Assembly: GCA_905234985.1 (NCBI GenBank) | Contig: CAJOJQ010000007.1 | Coordinates: 1-64,000, forward strand | DNA from: an uncultured Christensenellaceae bacterium | GTDB taxonomy: Bacteria; Bacillota; Clostridia; Christensenellales; Aristaeellaceae | Length of the DNA: 64,000 nucleotides | Reading direction: 5' to 3' | Shown here: piece after piece, positions 8,678-17,048 of the stretch | Numbering within the stretch: position 1 is the stretch's first letter | Layout: each line of letters starts with the position of its first letter | Position numbers and translations under genes: made by a program | The notes under the pieces: model-generated | What the model was told of the DNA's origin: nothing | The model's input: the letters and a program-made list of their open reading frames with translations, nothing else | Database searches by the model: none

Positions 8678-9220
8678 ATGAAATGGATATGTCAGGTTTG
8701 CGGATTCGTTTGGGAAGGTGAACAGCCCCCGGAAAAGTGCCCCGTGTGCAAAGCCCCCGCTGCCAAGTTCACCAAGCAGGACGCTGAAATGACCTGGGCC
8801 GCCGAGCATGTTGTGGGCGTCGCGCAGGGCGTGCCGGAAGACATCATCGCCGATCTGCGGGCCAACTTCAACGGCGAATGCTCCGAAGTGGGCATGTATC
8901 TGGCCATGGGCCGCGTCGCCGCCCGGGAAGGCTATCCCGAAATCGCCGAATATTGGAAGACCGCCGCTTGGGAAGAAGCCGAGCATGCCGCCAAGTTCGC
9001 GGAGCTGCTGGGCGAAGTGCTCACCGACAGCACCGAAAAGAACCTGAAAATGCGCGTGGAAGCCGAAAACGGCGCCACCGCCGGCAAGACCGACCTGGCC
9101 AAGCGCGCCAAGGCCCTGAACCTGGATGCCATCCACGACACCGTGCATGAAATGGCAAGGGACGAGGCGCGGCACGGCAAGGCGTTCGCCGGACTGCTGA
9201 AAAGGTACTTCGGGAAATAA
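8678..9220 (+). CDS. Reverse rubrerythrin (peroxide-detoxifying di-iron protein)
   Basis: A 180-residue protein with a rubredoxin-like iron site at the N-terminus (Cys5, Cys8, Cys21, Cys24) and a ferritin-like di-iron four-helix domain behind it. Domain order is the opposite of classical rubrerythrin, hence reverse rubrerythrin. Iron ligands sit in [22 protein letters not shown] and DEARHGKAF. In Clostridia this family reduces hydrogen peroxide and oxygen with NAD(P)H via partner proteins. A strong GGAGG site precedes the ATG. The last 105 bases reappear, diverged, at 9785-9889 behind the next two genes. Confidence 0.93.
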   Translation: MKWICQVCGFVWEGEQPPEKCPVCKAPAAKFTKQDAEMTWAAEHVVGVAQGVPEDIIADLRANFNGECSEVGMYLAMGRVAAREGYPEIAEYWKTAAWEEAEHAAKFAELLGEVLTDSTEKNLKMRVEAENGATAGKTDLAKRAKALNLDAIHDTVHEMARDEARHGKAFAGLLKRYFGK

Positions 9221-9256
9221 GTCATCTCATACAGAATGCGGGGAGGAAGGTGCTGT

Positions 9257-9523
9257 ATGCCAACGATTTCCATGTTCTATGGAATCATCATATCCATGTA
9301 CTGGGAAAAGGCTGGACAGCACCACTCCCCTCATTTTCACGCCCGGTATGGAAGCGACAAAGCAGAGGTTGATTTTAACGGTGAGATCATCGCGGGGTTC
9401 CTCCCGTCCAAACAGGCGGCATTGGTAAAAGCCTGGGCGCTGATTCACCAGGAAGAACTGCGGGCCAATTGGGAACTGACCATGCAGGATGAAACGCCTT
9501 ACAAAATCGAGCCTCTTAGGTAA
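9257..9523 (+). CDS. DUF4160-domain protein
   Basis: An 88-residue protein that is essentially the DUF4160 domain alone. It starts MPTISMFYGIIISMY after a GGGAGGAAGG site, and has the conserved HHSPHFHARYG segment and a C-terminal VKAWALIHQEEL helix. Genes of this family are commonly paired with a DUF2442 gene, as here, five bases downstream. The pairing is reminiscent of toxin-antitoxin modules, but no activity is established for this pair. The histidine-rich HHxPHFH motif suggests metal binding or catalysis; this is inference. Confidence 0.85.
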   Translation: MPTISMFYGIIISMYWEKAGQHHSPHFHARYGSDKAEVDFNGEIIAGFLPSKQAALVKAWALIHQEELRANWELTMQDETPYKIEPLR

Positions 9524-9527
9524 GGTG

Positions 9528-9788
9528 ATGAATATGCGCACATTGCCGCCTGATGCTGTGGCCGTTACCGTGGTGAACGACAGCGCATTGCTCGTGACTT
9601 TCTCCAATGGGGAAAACCGCCTGTTCGACCTAAAGCCTTTGCTCTCCCGAAAATGCTATGCCAGGCTGAACGATAAAACGTTTCTCTCGCTGGCTGCCAT
9701 CCAGTACGGCTGCGTGACCTGGCCGGACGACATTGACATTGACCCGGATTGGCTGTACGGGGACAGCGTTGCCGTAGCCCAAGCCTGA
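9528..9788 (+). CDS. DUF2442-domain protein
   Basis: An 86-residue protein matching the DUF2442 pattern: an N-terminal strand pair ending in [15 protein letters not shown], then the conserved [16 protein letters not shown] near the C-terminus. It is the usual partner of DUF4160 and lies in the same transcription unit. Two in-frame ATG codons (9528 and 9534) are possible. The stop codon lies exactly where the second rubrerythrin-like segment begins, so the present C-terminus was fixed by the junction of the insertion. Confidence 0.85.
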   Translation: MNMRTLPPDAVAVTVVNDSALLVTFSNGENRLFDLKPLLSRKCYARLNDKTFLSLAAIQYGCVTWPDDIDIDPDWLYGDSVAVAQA

Positions 9789-9889
9789 ACCTGGACGCTA
9801 TTCATGAGACCGTGCATGAAATGGCCAGGGACGAAGCCCAGTACGGCAAAGCGTTTGCCGGGCTTCTCAAGCGGTATTTCGGGAAATAA
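9785..9889 (+). pseudogene. Rubrerythrin 3' fragment
   Basis: Reads [18 protein letters not shown] and continues to a normal stop, matching the last 34 codons of the upstream rubrerythrin gene with mostly synonymous changes. There is no start or upstream domain, so it is a non-functional remnant. The excess of silent changes means it came from a related but distinct rubrerythrin gene, or is an old copy. Confidence 0.85.
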
Positions 9890-10042
9890 TCTGCTTTACC
9901 AGAGGGGCATTTTTGTGCATTCTCCTGGTTTGTTTTTTGTTGTAAGGCATTTATTTAATCAGGAACAGCAGGAATCAGAAGAACCTGCGGAATGATTGTT
10001 CACAGAAAAAAGCCCAGATTGAACCAAGGAGGGTTACCGGTG

Positions 10043-10627
10043 ATGAAAAAACTGCTCTGTCTGGTTTTGGTCATGATGATGCCCCTGTCTTTCGCGCTGG
10101 CGCAGGAGCTGGGCGGAGAAGACTTTCGGCTCCGGGGTTACACGGACGGAACGCTGGCTATTGACTCCATCTATCTTGATCCGCACGACGGACCGGGGTA
10201 CGAGTATTATCCCGTAACCCTGACGTTATCCAAAGGCGCGACCGTCCACGTTCTGACCCAGGCGACGGACCGCCAGGGCAACCGATGGGTGCTTGTCGAG
10301 TCCGGCAGCATCCGGGCTTACCTGCTTCAGCAGGACAGGCAGGGGCATAAGCTGATCAACTGCAACCTGAGCAGCGTGCCCGTTGAACCCCGGGAACTCT
10401 ACAGCACCTGGGCCTGCCGTCTGTATGAAAATACCCGCCTGCTGTATGGCCCGGGTTACGCTTATCAGAAAAGCCCCTTTACGGCGCGCGGTTCCGATTA
10501 CGGATATGTGGTTCTGATGAACGGAGACTGGGCGCTGGTGGAATTCCAGGGTGACTATGATATTTCCTGGCTGGGCCAAGGGCGGAAAACCCGGGGCTGG
10601 ATGGTCTTCAGTGACCTGCAGTACTGA
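10043..10627 (+). CDS. Exported protein with SH3-like segments
   Basis: A 194-residue protein. The start is placed at the ATG ten bases after AAGGAGGG; an in-frame GTG lies just before it. Residues 1-20 are a signal peptide (MKKLLCLVLVMMMPLSFALA). Two beta-rich segments of SH3-like type follow (around TLAIDSIYLDPHDGPGYEYY and LYENTRLLYGPGYAYQKSP), each containing a GPGYxY motif. The protein resembles the small wall-associated SH3 protein at 5131 in style but not closely in sequence. No enzymatic motif is seen. It appears monocistronic and is followed by two terminators. Confidence 0.65.
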   Translation: MKKLLCLVLVMMMPLSFALAQELGGEDFRLRGYTDGTLAIDSIYLDPHDGPGYEYYPVTLTLSKGATVHVLTQATDRQGNRWVLVESGSIRAYLLQQDRQGHKLINCNLSSVPVEPRELYSTWACRLYENTRLLYGPGYAYQKSPFTARGSDYGYVVLMNGDWALVEFQGDYDISWLGQGRKTRGWMVFSDLQY

Positions 10628-10728
10628 TTCCGCCGCGCCGGGAGGGAGGCTTCCCTTCGTTATGCTGGTTTTCCAGGCCTCCTTATGCTTCCCATGGTCG
10701 CAATCAAAGCGTAGCATATTCAGCATTC

Positions 10729-10759
10729 AGGATCATTCCGCGTAAACGATCCTGTTTTT
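10729..10759 (+). terminator. Intrinsic terminator
   Basis: A short stem AGGATC/GATCCT with a 13-base loop is followed by GTTTTT, downstream of the exported-protein gene. Confidence 0.5.
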
Positions 10760-10761
10760 CG

Positions 10762-10784
10762 TGCGGCTTGAAGGCCGCATTTTT
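10762..10784 (+). terminator. Intrinsic terminator
   Basis: The stem TGCGGC/GCCGCA with a six-base loop is followed by five T residues, immediately upstream of the next promoter. Confidence 0.65.
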
Positions 10785-10786
10785 CA

Positions 10787-10815
10787 TTGATTTATGCGGC
10801 GCGCTATGCTATAAT
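10787..10815 (+). promoter_or_regulatory. Promoter of the NusG-like/rml unit
   Basis: TTGATT and a perfect TATAAT are separated by 17 bases, with the NusG-like gene starting about 185 bases downstream. Confidence 0.7.
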
Positions 10816-11000
10816 CGAAGCGTGTGGAGGGGCATATTGCGTTTTGTTTTGGGCTTCTCCCCTCCGCGCTGTTCTTTCAACGGAGCAAAAAAGGCAGCAC
10901 CAATGCCGCTTGCTGGGCTGTCGGATGCTCCCGCACATCGCTTTCGGGCAGCATGGGGACCCATGCTGTGCTGGCGAAGCACGCAATTGGAGGGGTGGCT

Positions 11001-11510
11001 ATGTACGCCTATTGCCTGTTCTGCGAAACGGGAAAATGCGGCTATGTGGCAAGGGCCGTCATGCAGAAAATCCCCTGCCGCACCCTTTCCCCCAAGCAGG
11101 TGCAGCATACCTGGTCCAAGGGAAAGATGGTGGATATCGTTCACGACCTGCTGCCCGGCTATGTGTTCGTGTACACGGAGGACGCGCCGCTGGACGTGGC
11201 GCTGCTTCGCCCCATTCAGGGGATCATCCGGTGCCTGTCCTCCCAGGACAGGGAATACGAGCTGACCGGCAGCGACGAACAGTTTGCCCTGATGCTGCTG
11301 CAAAAGGACGGCGTGATCGGGAAAACCAAGGTGTACGAAGAAGGCCAGATGATCCGCATCTGCCAGGGGGCCTTCGAGGGCGTGGAAACAAAAATCCTGA
11401 AGGTCAATCGCCGGAATATGCGGATGCAGATCGAAATCCCCTTCGCCAGCCAGCAAATCAAAACCTGGGTGGAATACGAAATCGTGAAGGCCGTGGATGA
11501 AAAAGACTGA
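11001..11510 (+). CDS. NusG-paralogue transcription antiterminator (LoaP-like)
   Basis: A 169-residue protein with an N-terminal NGN domain (MYAYCLFCETGKCGYVARAV to about residue 105, including LLPGYVFVYT) and a C-terminal KOW segment (EEGQMIRICQGAFEGVETKI). The start follows a TTGGAGGGG site; longer frames upstream are open by chance. Specialised NusG paralogues of the LoaP type bind RNA polymerase and allow read-through of terminators in polysaccharide or secondary-metabolite operons. Here an intrinsic terminator follows directly and then deoxysugar genes, which fits that role. General NusG is usually next to secE and rplK, which is not the case here. Confidence 0.8.
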   Translation: MYAYCLFCETGKCGYVARAVMQKIPCRTLSPKQVQHTWSKGKMVDIVHDLLPGYVFVYTEDAPLDVALLRPIQGIIRCLSSQDREYELTGSDEQFALMLLQKDGVIGKTKVYEEGQMIRICQGAFEGVETKILKVNRRNMRMQIEIPFASQQIKTWVEYEIVKAVDEKD

Positions 11511-11518
11511 ATGTTGAT

Positions 11519-11547
11519 AAGGCGTGTGCAATCCATGCGCCTTTTTT
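11519..11547 (+). terminator. Intrinsic terminator between the NusG-like gene and rmlD
   Basis: A ten-pair stem with two GU pairs (AAGGCGTGTG with CATGCGCCTT), a five-base loop and six T residues. It starts eight bases after the NusG-like stop. It would limit transcription of the rml genes unless antitermination occurs. Confidence 0.65.
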
Positions 11548-11565
11548 CTTTTCGAGGGATCCGGC

Positions 11566-12483
11566 ATGAGAATCCTTGTTACGGGCGTCAAAGGGCAGCT
11601 GGGGCACGACCTGGCGCCAGAATTGACACGGCGGAATCACGCGGTGATCGGAACGGATCTTGCCCCGAACGATTCGGGCGCTTCCGCGTATATTCCGCTG
11701 GATATCACAGACCGGGACGCGGTTCAAAAGGTCATCCGGGAAATCAAACCGGACGCCGTGGTTCACTGCGCCGCGTGGACGAATGTGGACGCCGCCGAGG
11801 CGGAAGAAAACCGCGCCCGGGCGGAGGCCGTCAACCATTGGGGAACGAAATACATCGCTGCGGCGGCGAAAGCCGCTGACGCCAAGCTGCTCTATCTTTC
11901 CACGGACTATGTTTTCAGCGGCGAGGGAGAAACGCCCTGGAAGCCAGATGAAACGCACGACGCGCCTTTGAATGTTTACGGCCAGACTAAGCTGGCGGGC
12001 GAAATCGCCGTGAGAAACGCCTTGGACAGGTTCTTTATCGTCCGCACCGCGTGGATGTTCGGCGCGAACGGCAGGAACTTCGTCAAAACCATGCTGCGCC
12101 TCGGCGGAACGCAGGGCAGCGTGCGTGTGGTGAACGATCAAATCGGCACGCCCACCTACACAAAAGACCTGGCCCGGCTGCTTTCGGATATGATCGAAAC
12201 CGACCGGTACGGCTGTTATCACGCCACGAACGCGGGTGGTTATATCAGTTGGTACGATTTCACGAAGGAAATCTACCGACAGGCCGGTTTGGCCGCGGCT
12301 GTCGTTCCCATCTCAACGGCGGAATACGGGCTGTCAAAAGCCAGGCGGCCCTTGAATGCAAGATTGGATCAGTCGAAGCTCAGGGAAGCCGGGTTTGTTC
12401 CGCTTCCTCTCTGGCAGGACGCGCTTGAACGGTATTTGAAGGAAACGGGGCTTGAGAATGGGTCAAATTTCAGTGACTTATGA
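11566..12483 (+). CDS. rmlD: dTDP-4-dehydrorhamnose reductase
   Basis: A 305-residue short-chain dehydrogenase. The NAD(P) site is at the N-terminus (ILVTGVKGQLGHDL), and the catalytic triad region includes LYLSTDYVFSGEG and the YxxxK motif VYGQTKLAGE. The segments FIVRTAWMFGANGRNFVKTM and GQIGTPTY-like NDQIGTPTYTKDLA are typical of RmlD. It reduces dTDP-4-dehydro-L-rhamnose to dTDP-L-rhamnose for surface polysaccharide. It overlaps rmlC by 26 bases. RmlA and RmlB are not in the window. Confidence 0.92.
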   Translation: MRILVTGVKGQLGHDLAPELTRRNHAVIGTDLAPNDSGASAYIPLDITDRDAVQKVIREIKPDAVVHCAAWTNVDAAEAEENRARAEAVNHWGTKYIAAAAKAADAKLLYLSTDYVFSGEGETPWKPDETHDAPLNVYGQTKLAGEIAVRNALDRFFIVRTAWMFGANGRNFVKTMLRLGGTQGSVRVVNDQIGTPTYTKDLARLLSDMIETDRYGCYHATNAGGYISWYDFTKEIYRQAGLAAAVVPISTAEYGLSKARRPLNARLDQSKLREAGFVPLPLWQDALERYLKETGLENGSNFSDL

Positions 12484-13066
12484 CGTGGACGGGATCAAAG
12501 GGCTTTGCGTGATCACGCCCGCCGTCCACGGCGATTCCCGGGGTTCTTTCATGGAAACGTACAACCGGCGGGATATGGAGGAGGCCGGTCTTCAATATTC
12601 GTTCGTTCAGGATTGCCAATCCTTGAGCAAAAAAGGCGTTCTGCGCGGCCTCCATTTCCAGAAGCGTTTCCCCCAGGCGAAGCTGGTGCGGGTGATCCGG
12701 GGCGCGGTGTACGACGTGGCCGTGGATTTGCGCGCCGGTTCTCCGACCTACGGCAAATACCACGGAGAGCTGCTGACAGCGGAGAATAAAAAGCAGCTTT
12801 TGATTCCCCGCGGATTCGCCCACGGCTTCCTGGTGCTATCGGAGGAAGCGGAATACTGCTACAAATGCGACGATTTCTATTACGCCGGGGACGAGGGCGG
12901 CGTCGCCTGGAACGACCCGGACATCGGCATTGACTGGCCCCGGGCGGCGGACGGAAGCCCCCTGATCCTGTCGGAAAAAGACCGGAAATGGCCGCGGCTT
13001 CAAGACGCCCAAATCCGGTGGGATGAAACCACCGGCAAACCCTTAGAAGTGGAGCAAAAGACATGA
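12458..13066 (+). CDS. rmlC: dTDP-4-dehydrorhamnose 3,5-epimerase
   Basis: A 202-residue cupin. The start is placed at the ATG at 12458, within the end of rmlD. Family motifs are visible: HGDSRGSFMETYNRRDM, the catalytic region VLRGLHFQKRFPQAKLVRV with its His, and PRGFAHGFLVLSE. It epimerises the keto-sugar before RmlD acts. The product order rmlD then rmlC matches a small rhamnose unit. The stop overlaps the next ATG by four bases. Confidence 0.92.
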   Translation: MGQISVTYDVDGIKGLCVITPAVHGDSRGSFMETYNRRDMEEAGLQYSFVQDCQSLSKKGVLRGLHFQKRFPQAKLVRVIRGAVYDVAVDLRAGSPTYGKYHGELLTAENKKQLLIPRGFAHGFLVLSEEAEYCYKCDDFYYAGDEGGVAWNDPDIGIDWPRAADGSPLILSEKDRKWPRLQDAQIRWDETTGKPLEVEQKT

Positions 13067-14202
13067 CGGATTCTGAACGGGTCCTCCTTGCGCTGATCAG
13101 GCATTCCCTGTTCGGCGCCCAGGAAGCATACCCGGCGGACACAGATTGGGACGAGGTGCTTCGGGAAGCCCAGGCGCAGGCGGTCGTCGGCCTGGCCGCG
13201 GGCAGCGTACCCAAGGAAAAACGCGAACCCTGGACGATTTGGCGCTATCAGACGGCGGCGGATCATACCCAGATCCGGTTCGAGCAAAGCCAGCTCATTC
13301 AGCTGCTTTCTTCCAAAGGAATCCCCTTGGCGATTCTGAAGGGCACCGCCGCCGCCGTTTACTATCCCGTTCCCGGCCTGCGGGCACTGGGAGACGTGGA
13401 TTTTATCGTGCCCAAGGACAAATGCGAGGAAACGAAGGCGGTTCTGTGCGAGAACGGCTATATCCCTTCCGCTGAGGAACACGACCCCACCCGCCATACC
13501 GAATATCAGAAAAGCGGCGTGGTTTTTGAATTTCACCATCGTTTCAGCCATCCCGACCTGGATATCGAATCTTATATCGACGAGGGAATGAAGCACCTGG
13601 AGACCGCCACCGTTGACGCCGCCTCGTTCCCCATGCTGCCCAGGCTGGCCAACGGCCTTGTGCTGCTTGCCCACATGAAGGATCATCTTCAATACGGCAT
13701 GGGCCTGCGCCAGGCGATCGACTGGATGGTGTTCGTTTACAAAGAACTGGACGACGATTTCTGGGAAACGGCATTCAAAAAGGCCGCTGAAAGCGTCGGC
13801 CTGGATATGCTCGCCATCACAGCGGCCCGCATGAGCCAGATTTATTTGGGGCTTCCGGATACGATCACCTGGTGCCGGGACGCCGACCCGGCCTTGTGTG
13901 AAACGCTGATGGACAGCCTGCTTTCTTCGGGAAACTTCGGAAGGAAGCTGGAGGGCGGAATCTATTTTGAATCCGTCACCGCCGCCATAAAGACCCGCGG
14001 CCTTTTCCGTTACATCCAGTACGCCGGAGAAAACAACTGGAAAGCGTACAAAAAGCACCCGTGGCTGAAACCGTTCTGCTGGATCTATCAGATCGGACGC
14101 TACCTGAGGCAAACCGTCCAGTCGGGGCGCGGGAAAAAAATGCTGCATGATTTGAGCCGGGGCAGGGATCGGGGCGAAATGCTCAAAAAGCTGAAATTAT
14201 AG
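13063..14202 (+). CDS. Uncharacterised nucleotidyltransferase family protein
   Basis: A 379-residue protein of the large nucleotidyltransferase-5 type. The core motif is LKGTAAAVYYPVPGLRALGDVDFIVP (shown in parts: GTAAAVYY, then GDVDFIV with the two metal-binding Asp residues) around residues 85-115. It is followed by a helical C-terminal half with HMKDHLQYG and IDWMVFVYKE. Members are frequently encoded in capsule, exopolysaccharide or peptide-product loci, but their substrates are not established. Translational overlap with rmlC suggests a role in decorating or assembling a surface glycan. Confidence 0.8.
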   Translation: MTDSERVLLALIRHSLFGAQEAYPADTDWDEVLREAQAQAVVGLAAGSVPKEKREPWTIWRYQTAADHTQIRFEQSQLIQLLSSKGIPLAILKGTAAAVYYPVPGLRALGDVDFIVPKDKCEETKAVLCENGYIPSAEEHDPTRHTEYQKSGVVFEFHHRFSHPDLDIESYIDEGMKHLETATVDAASFPMLPRLANGLVLLAHMKDHLQYGMGLRQAIDWMVFVYKELDDDFWETAFKKAAESVGLDMLAITAARMSQIYLGLPDTITWCRDADPALCETLMDSLLSSGNFGRKLEGGIYFESVTAAIKTRGLFRYIQYAGENNWKAYKKHPWLKPFCWIYQIGRYLRQTVQSGRGKKMLHDLSRGRDRGEMLKKLKL

Positions 14203-14219
14203 GGTTTTCGGCGCGCGCG

Positions 14220-14744
14220 TCACGAATCGTAGAAATGCTGTCCGTCCTCCGTGACCAGCCGTTCCGTTCTGGGGTATTCAAAGATTTCGGGCTTTCCGGC
14301 GTTGGCGAGAAGATAATCCGCGAATCTTGCGGCGTACCATTTGGCCATCTCCAGGTTGTGCATGCGAAAATATCCGCAGTTCTTAGCCGTGGCGCCGGGC
14401 ACGGTTTCCGCGTCCTGAACGGACTGGAAAGCGCGCAGCAGCAGATCATAAATCTCCCGGGGCGGACGGCTGCCTTTCAGAATCAGGTAAAACCCGGTCA
14501 GGCAGCCCATGGGGCCCCAATAGACGATTTCATCCTTCCAGACGGGGTCGTTCCGAAGGTACGTGGCAATGATATGCTCCAGCGAGTGCATGGCCGCCAC
14601 GTCGATGGCCGGTTCCACGTTGGGCCTGCGGAGCCTCACGTCATAGGTCGTCACCACGCCGGCGCCTACCTGATCCGCCCGGCTGAAAAAGATGCCGGGA
14701 ACGATGGCCCTGTGGTCCACGGAAAAGCTCGGTATCAAATCCAT
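14220..14744 (-). CDS. luxS: S-ribosylhomocysteine lyase
   Basis: A 174-residue metalloenzyme. The start MDLIPSFSVDH is preceded by AAAGGGGATG; a much longer minus-strand frame extends antisense through fbp and is not real. The metal site is HSLEH (HxxEH), and the catalytic Cys lies in GPMGCLTGFY. LuxS cleaves S-ribosylhomocysteine to homocysteine and the AI-2 precursor, so it links methyl recycling with possible quorum signalling. It is transcribed divergently from fbp. Confidence 0.95.
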   Translation of the reverse strand: MDLIPSFSVDHRAIVPGIFFSRADQVGAGVVTTYDVRLRRPNVEPAIDVAAMHSLEHIIATYLRNDPVWKDEIVYWGPMGCLTGFYLILKGSRPPREIYDLLLRAFQSVQDAETVPGATAKNCGYFRMHNLEMAKWYAARFADYLLANAGKPEIFEYPRTERLVTEDGQHFYDS

Positions 14745-14786
14745 AACCGCATCCCCTTTCAGCGTTCCTTGACTGAACGCGCATTC

Positions 14787-14815
14787 ATTATACAAAAGAT
14801 ACGGCAAAACCGCAA
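14787..14815 (-). promoter_or_regulatory. Putative luxS promoter
   Basis: On the minus strand TTGCGG and TATAAT are separated by 17 bases, about 45 bases before the luxS start. The -10 is perfect and the -35 is weak. Confidence 0.5.
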
Positions 14816-14852
14816 CCCCGATTCTCGATCTGCATGGACGGAGGGAGCGCAT

Positions 14853-16772
14853 ATGAGCAATCAGCCAACCATGGACGGGCTGAAATATCTGCGGCTGCTG
14901 GCGGAGCAGTACCCCACCGTGGAGGCGATCTGCACCGAGATCACCCGGCTGAGCGCGCAGCTGAGTCTGCCCAAGGGCACCGAACACTTCATGAGCGATA
15001 TTCACGGGGAATACGAGGCGTTCTGCCACATCATGAACAATTGCTCCGGGGTCATCCGGGAAAAGGTGAACGTCTGGCTGGGAGATCAGCTGACCCACGC
15101 CGAGGCGGACGCCCTGTGTACCCTGATCTATTATCCCGAAGCCATCCTGCGCCAGCGGCACACCCAAAACGCCGCCACCACCCAATGGTACCAGACCCAG
15201 GTGCGGCATTTGCTGCATCTGGCCCGCATGCTTTCCTCCAAGTACACCCGTGAAAAGGTGCGCCGCCTGATGCCGGAGGACTGGCGCTTTCTGCTGGACG
15301 AGCTGATGCACTTCCAGAACGAGGAAACCGAGGCCCGCACCGAGCAGGAGGAAAACCGCCTGCGCTACCGGGACGCGGTGCTGGACACGGTCATCGCCAC
15401 CGACAGCGGCGACGGGCTGATCCTGAGCCTGACCCAGCTCATTAAGAATTTGGCCGTGGACAGGCTGCACGTGGTGGGCGATATTTACGACCGCGGCCCC
15501 CGGGCGGACAGCGTGATGGACATCCTGATGCGCCACCATTCCGTGGACGTGGAATGGGGCAACCACGACGTGCTGTGGATGGGCGCGGCCTCCGGCAGCG
15601 AATGCTGCATCGCCATGGCGCTGCGCAACAGCCTGGCCCATCACAACACGGATATTGTGGAACGGGGCTACGGCATTCCCCTGCGGGAGCTGAGCCGGTT
15701 CGCGGAGGAAACGTATCCCGGGCTGTCTCCGGACGCGGGCATGCTCCACGCCGTCAGCATTTTGGGCTTCAAGCTGGAAGGGCAATTGATCCGGCGCAAC
15801 CCCGACTTTGAAATGGAAGACAGGCTGCTGCTGCACAAAATCGACCGGGAAAACCATACCGTCGAAATAGACGGAAAAACCTGGCCCGTAAAGGATGTGC
15901 CCCTTCCCACCGTACGCCCCGACGACCCCTACGCCCTGACCGAAGCGGAACAGCGGGTGATGAAAGGCCTGCGCCACGCTTTCACCCACAGCCCCCGCCT
16001 GCGGGAACACGTGACCTTCCTGTACCGCCGGGGCTGGATGTACCGGGTGTTCAACGGAAACCTGCTGCTCCACGGCTGCGTGCCCCTGAACGAGGACGGG
16101 ACCCTGCTGCAAAAGAAGCTCGGCGGGGCATACCGGGGCGGCAGGAACCTGCTGGATTATGCCGACCGGATGGCCCGGCGGGCTTTTTACGAGGGCGATC
16201 AGGAAGCCCTGGATTTCATGTGGTATCTTTGGTGCGGGGCGGAATCTCCCCTGTGCGGGCGGCAGGTAAAAACCTTCGCCCGGGCCTTCATACCCGACGA
16301 AAAGGCCTGGCACGAACCCCGGAATCCCTATTATACCTGGTACAACCGGGAGGAAACCTGCGAGATGATCCTTCGGGAATTCGGGCTGGAAAGCCCGGAA
16401 TCCCGCATCATCAACGGTCATACCCCCATCCGCGTCACCCATGGGGAAAGCCCCCTGAAGGCGGGCGGCAGGCTGGTGGTCATCGACGGCGGCTTCTGCC
16501 GGGCCTACCAGAAAACCACCGGCATCGCGGGCTATACCCTCATCGCCAACAGCCACGGCATGCGCCTCATGAGCCACCAGCCCTTCACCTCCCTGCGGGA
16601 CGCTCAGGAAACCGGCCGGGACATCCATTCCCAGTCCTTTGAATTTGCCGTCTACCCCGTCCGCCTCACCGTGCGGGATACGGACTGGGGCGCCCGCCAG
16701 GCGGAAAGGATGGAGGATCTGCTAAGGCTTTTGGAGGCCTGCCGCCAGGGCGCGATCACGCTGCAAAAGTAA
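14853..16772 (+). CDS. fbp: Fructose-1,6-bisphosphatase, class 3
   Basis: A 639-residue protein of the class 3 enzyme found in Firmicutes, which dephosphorylates fructose 1,6-bisphosphate in gluconeogenesis. The start follows GGAGGGAG at a suitable distance. Metallophosphatase motifs are visible: FMSDIHGEYEAF near residue 50, VVGDIYDRGPRADSVMD and VEWGNHDVLWMGAA near residues 210-245, NGHTPIRVTHGE and VIDGGFCRAYQ towards the C-terminus. Length is normal for the class. It is divergent from luxS and has its own terminator. Confidence 0.96.
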   Translation: MSNQPTMDGLKYLRLLAEQYPTVEAICTEITRLSAQLSLPKGTEHFMSDIHGEYEAFCHIMNNCSGVIREKVNVWLGDQLTHAEADALCTLIYYPEAILRQRHTQNAATTQWYQTQVRHLLHLARMLSSKYTREKVRRLMPEDWRFLLDELMHFQNEETEARTEQEENRLRYRDAVLDTVIATDSGDGLILSLTQLIKNLAVDRLHVVGDIYDRGPRADSVMDILMRHHSVDVEWGNHDVLWMGAASGSECCIAMALRNSLAHHNTDIVERGYGIPLRELSRFAEETYPGLSPDAGMLHAVSILGFKLEGQLIRRNPDFEMEDRLLLHKIDRENHTVEIDGKTWPVKDVPLPTVRPDDPYALTEAEQRVMKGLRHAFTHSPRLREHVTFLYRRGWMYRVFNGNLLLHGCVPLNEDGTLLQKKLGGAYRGGRNLLDYADRMARRAFYEGDQEALDFMWYLWCGAESPLCGRQVKTFARAFIPDEKAWHEPRNPYYTWYNREETCEMILREFGLESPESRIINGHTPIRVTHGESPLKAGGRLVVIDGGFCRAYQKTTGIAGYTLIANSHGMRLMSHQPFTSLRDAQETGRDIHSQSFEFAVYPVRLTVRDTDWGARQAERMEDLLRLLEACRQGAITLQK

Positions 16773-16794
16773 GAAAAATACACAGGAACGCTTC

Positions 16795-16828
16795 AAGGAC
16801 GCCGCCGCCAGGGCCGCGTCCTTTTTTT
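16795..16828 (+). terminator. Intrinsic terminator of fbp
   Basis: The stem AAGGACGC/GCGTCCTT with a GC-rich loop is followed by a seven-T tract, 22 bases after the fbp stop. Confidence 0.8.
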
Positions 16829-16858
16829 GCGCCTTTTTCCGCAGCCTGGAACTGACTC

Positions 16859-16887
16859 TTGACAATGTTTGAAAAGAAGTATAAAAT
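16859..16887 (+). promoter_or_regulatory. Promoter of the pilus-like operon
   Basis: A perfect TTGACA and TAAAAT with a 17-base spacer. A leader of about 150 bases lies before the first gene; I see no recognisable riboswitch in it. Confidence 0.7.
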
Positions 16888-17048
16888 CTTTTGATGGGAT
16901 TTTATGTTTCCTTTTATCAGAACAATCGGCAGAAAAGCTGTTTTTTACCAGAATTTTTCAATGGAACCGCCCCGATTTTCGCGTTTTTTTAACAGCACCG
17001 GATCAGGCGGAAAATCGCCGCCCGATCCTATCAGAAGGGGGATGCAGG

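Larger units (their letters stand above)
9116..9889 (+). repeat. Direct repeat of the rubrerythrin 3' end flanking a two-gene insert
   Basis: Bases 9116-9220 and 9785-9889 are alignable copies of 105 bases with 18 mismatches by my count, of which three change an amino acid. The insert between them carries the DUF4160 and DUF2442 genes. Confidence 0.85.
10628..11000. other. Intergenic region with tandem terminators, a promoter and a long leader
   Basis: There is no gene here. It holds two intrinsic terminators (10729-10759 and 10762-10784), a promoter (10787-10815) and a leader of about 180 bases before the NusG-like gene. I recognise no riboswitch class in the leader. Confidence 0.6.

Noticed and set aside
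14745-16628. Long minus-strand extension upstream of luxS
   Set aside because: It is antisense to the fbp gene. LuxS has its own start with a ribosome site at 14744 and normal length.
16890-17048. Leader of the pilus-like operon as a c-di-GMP or other riboswitch
   Set aside because: I could not find the conserved core of a known riboswitch class. The leader has several T tracts but no clear fold.
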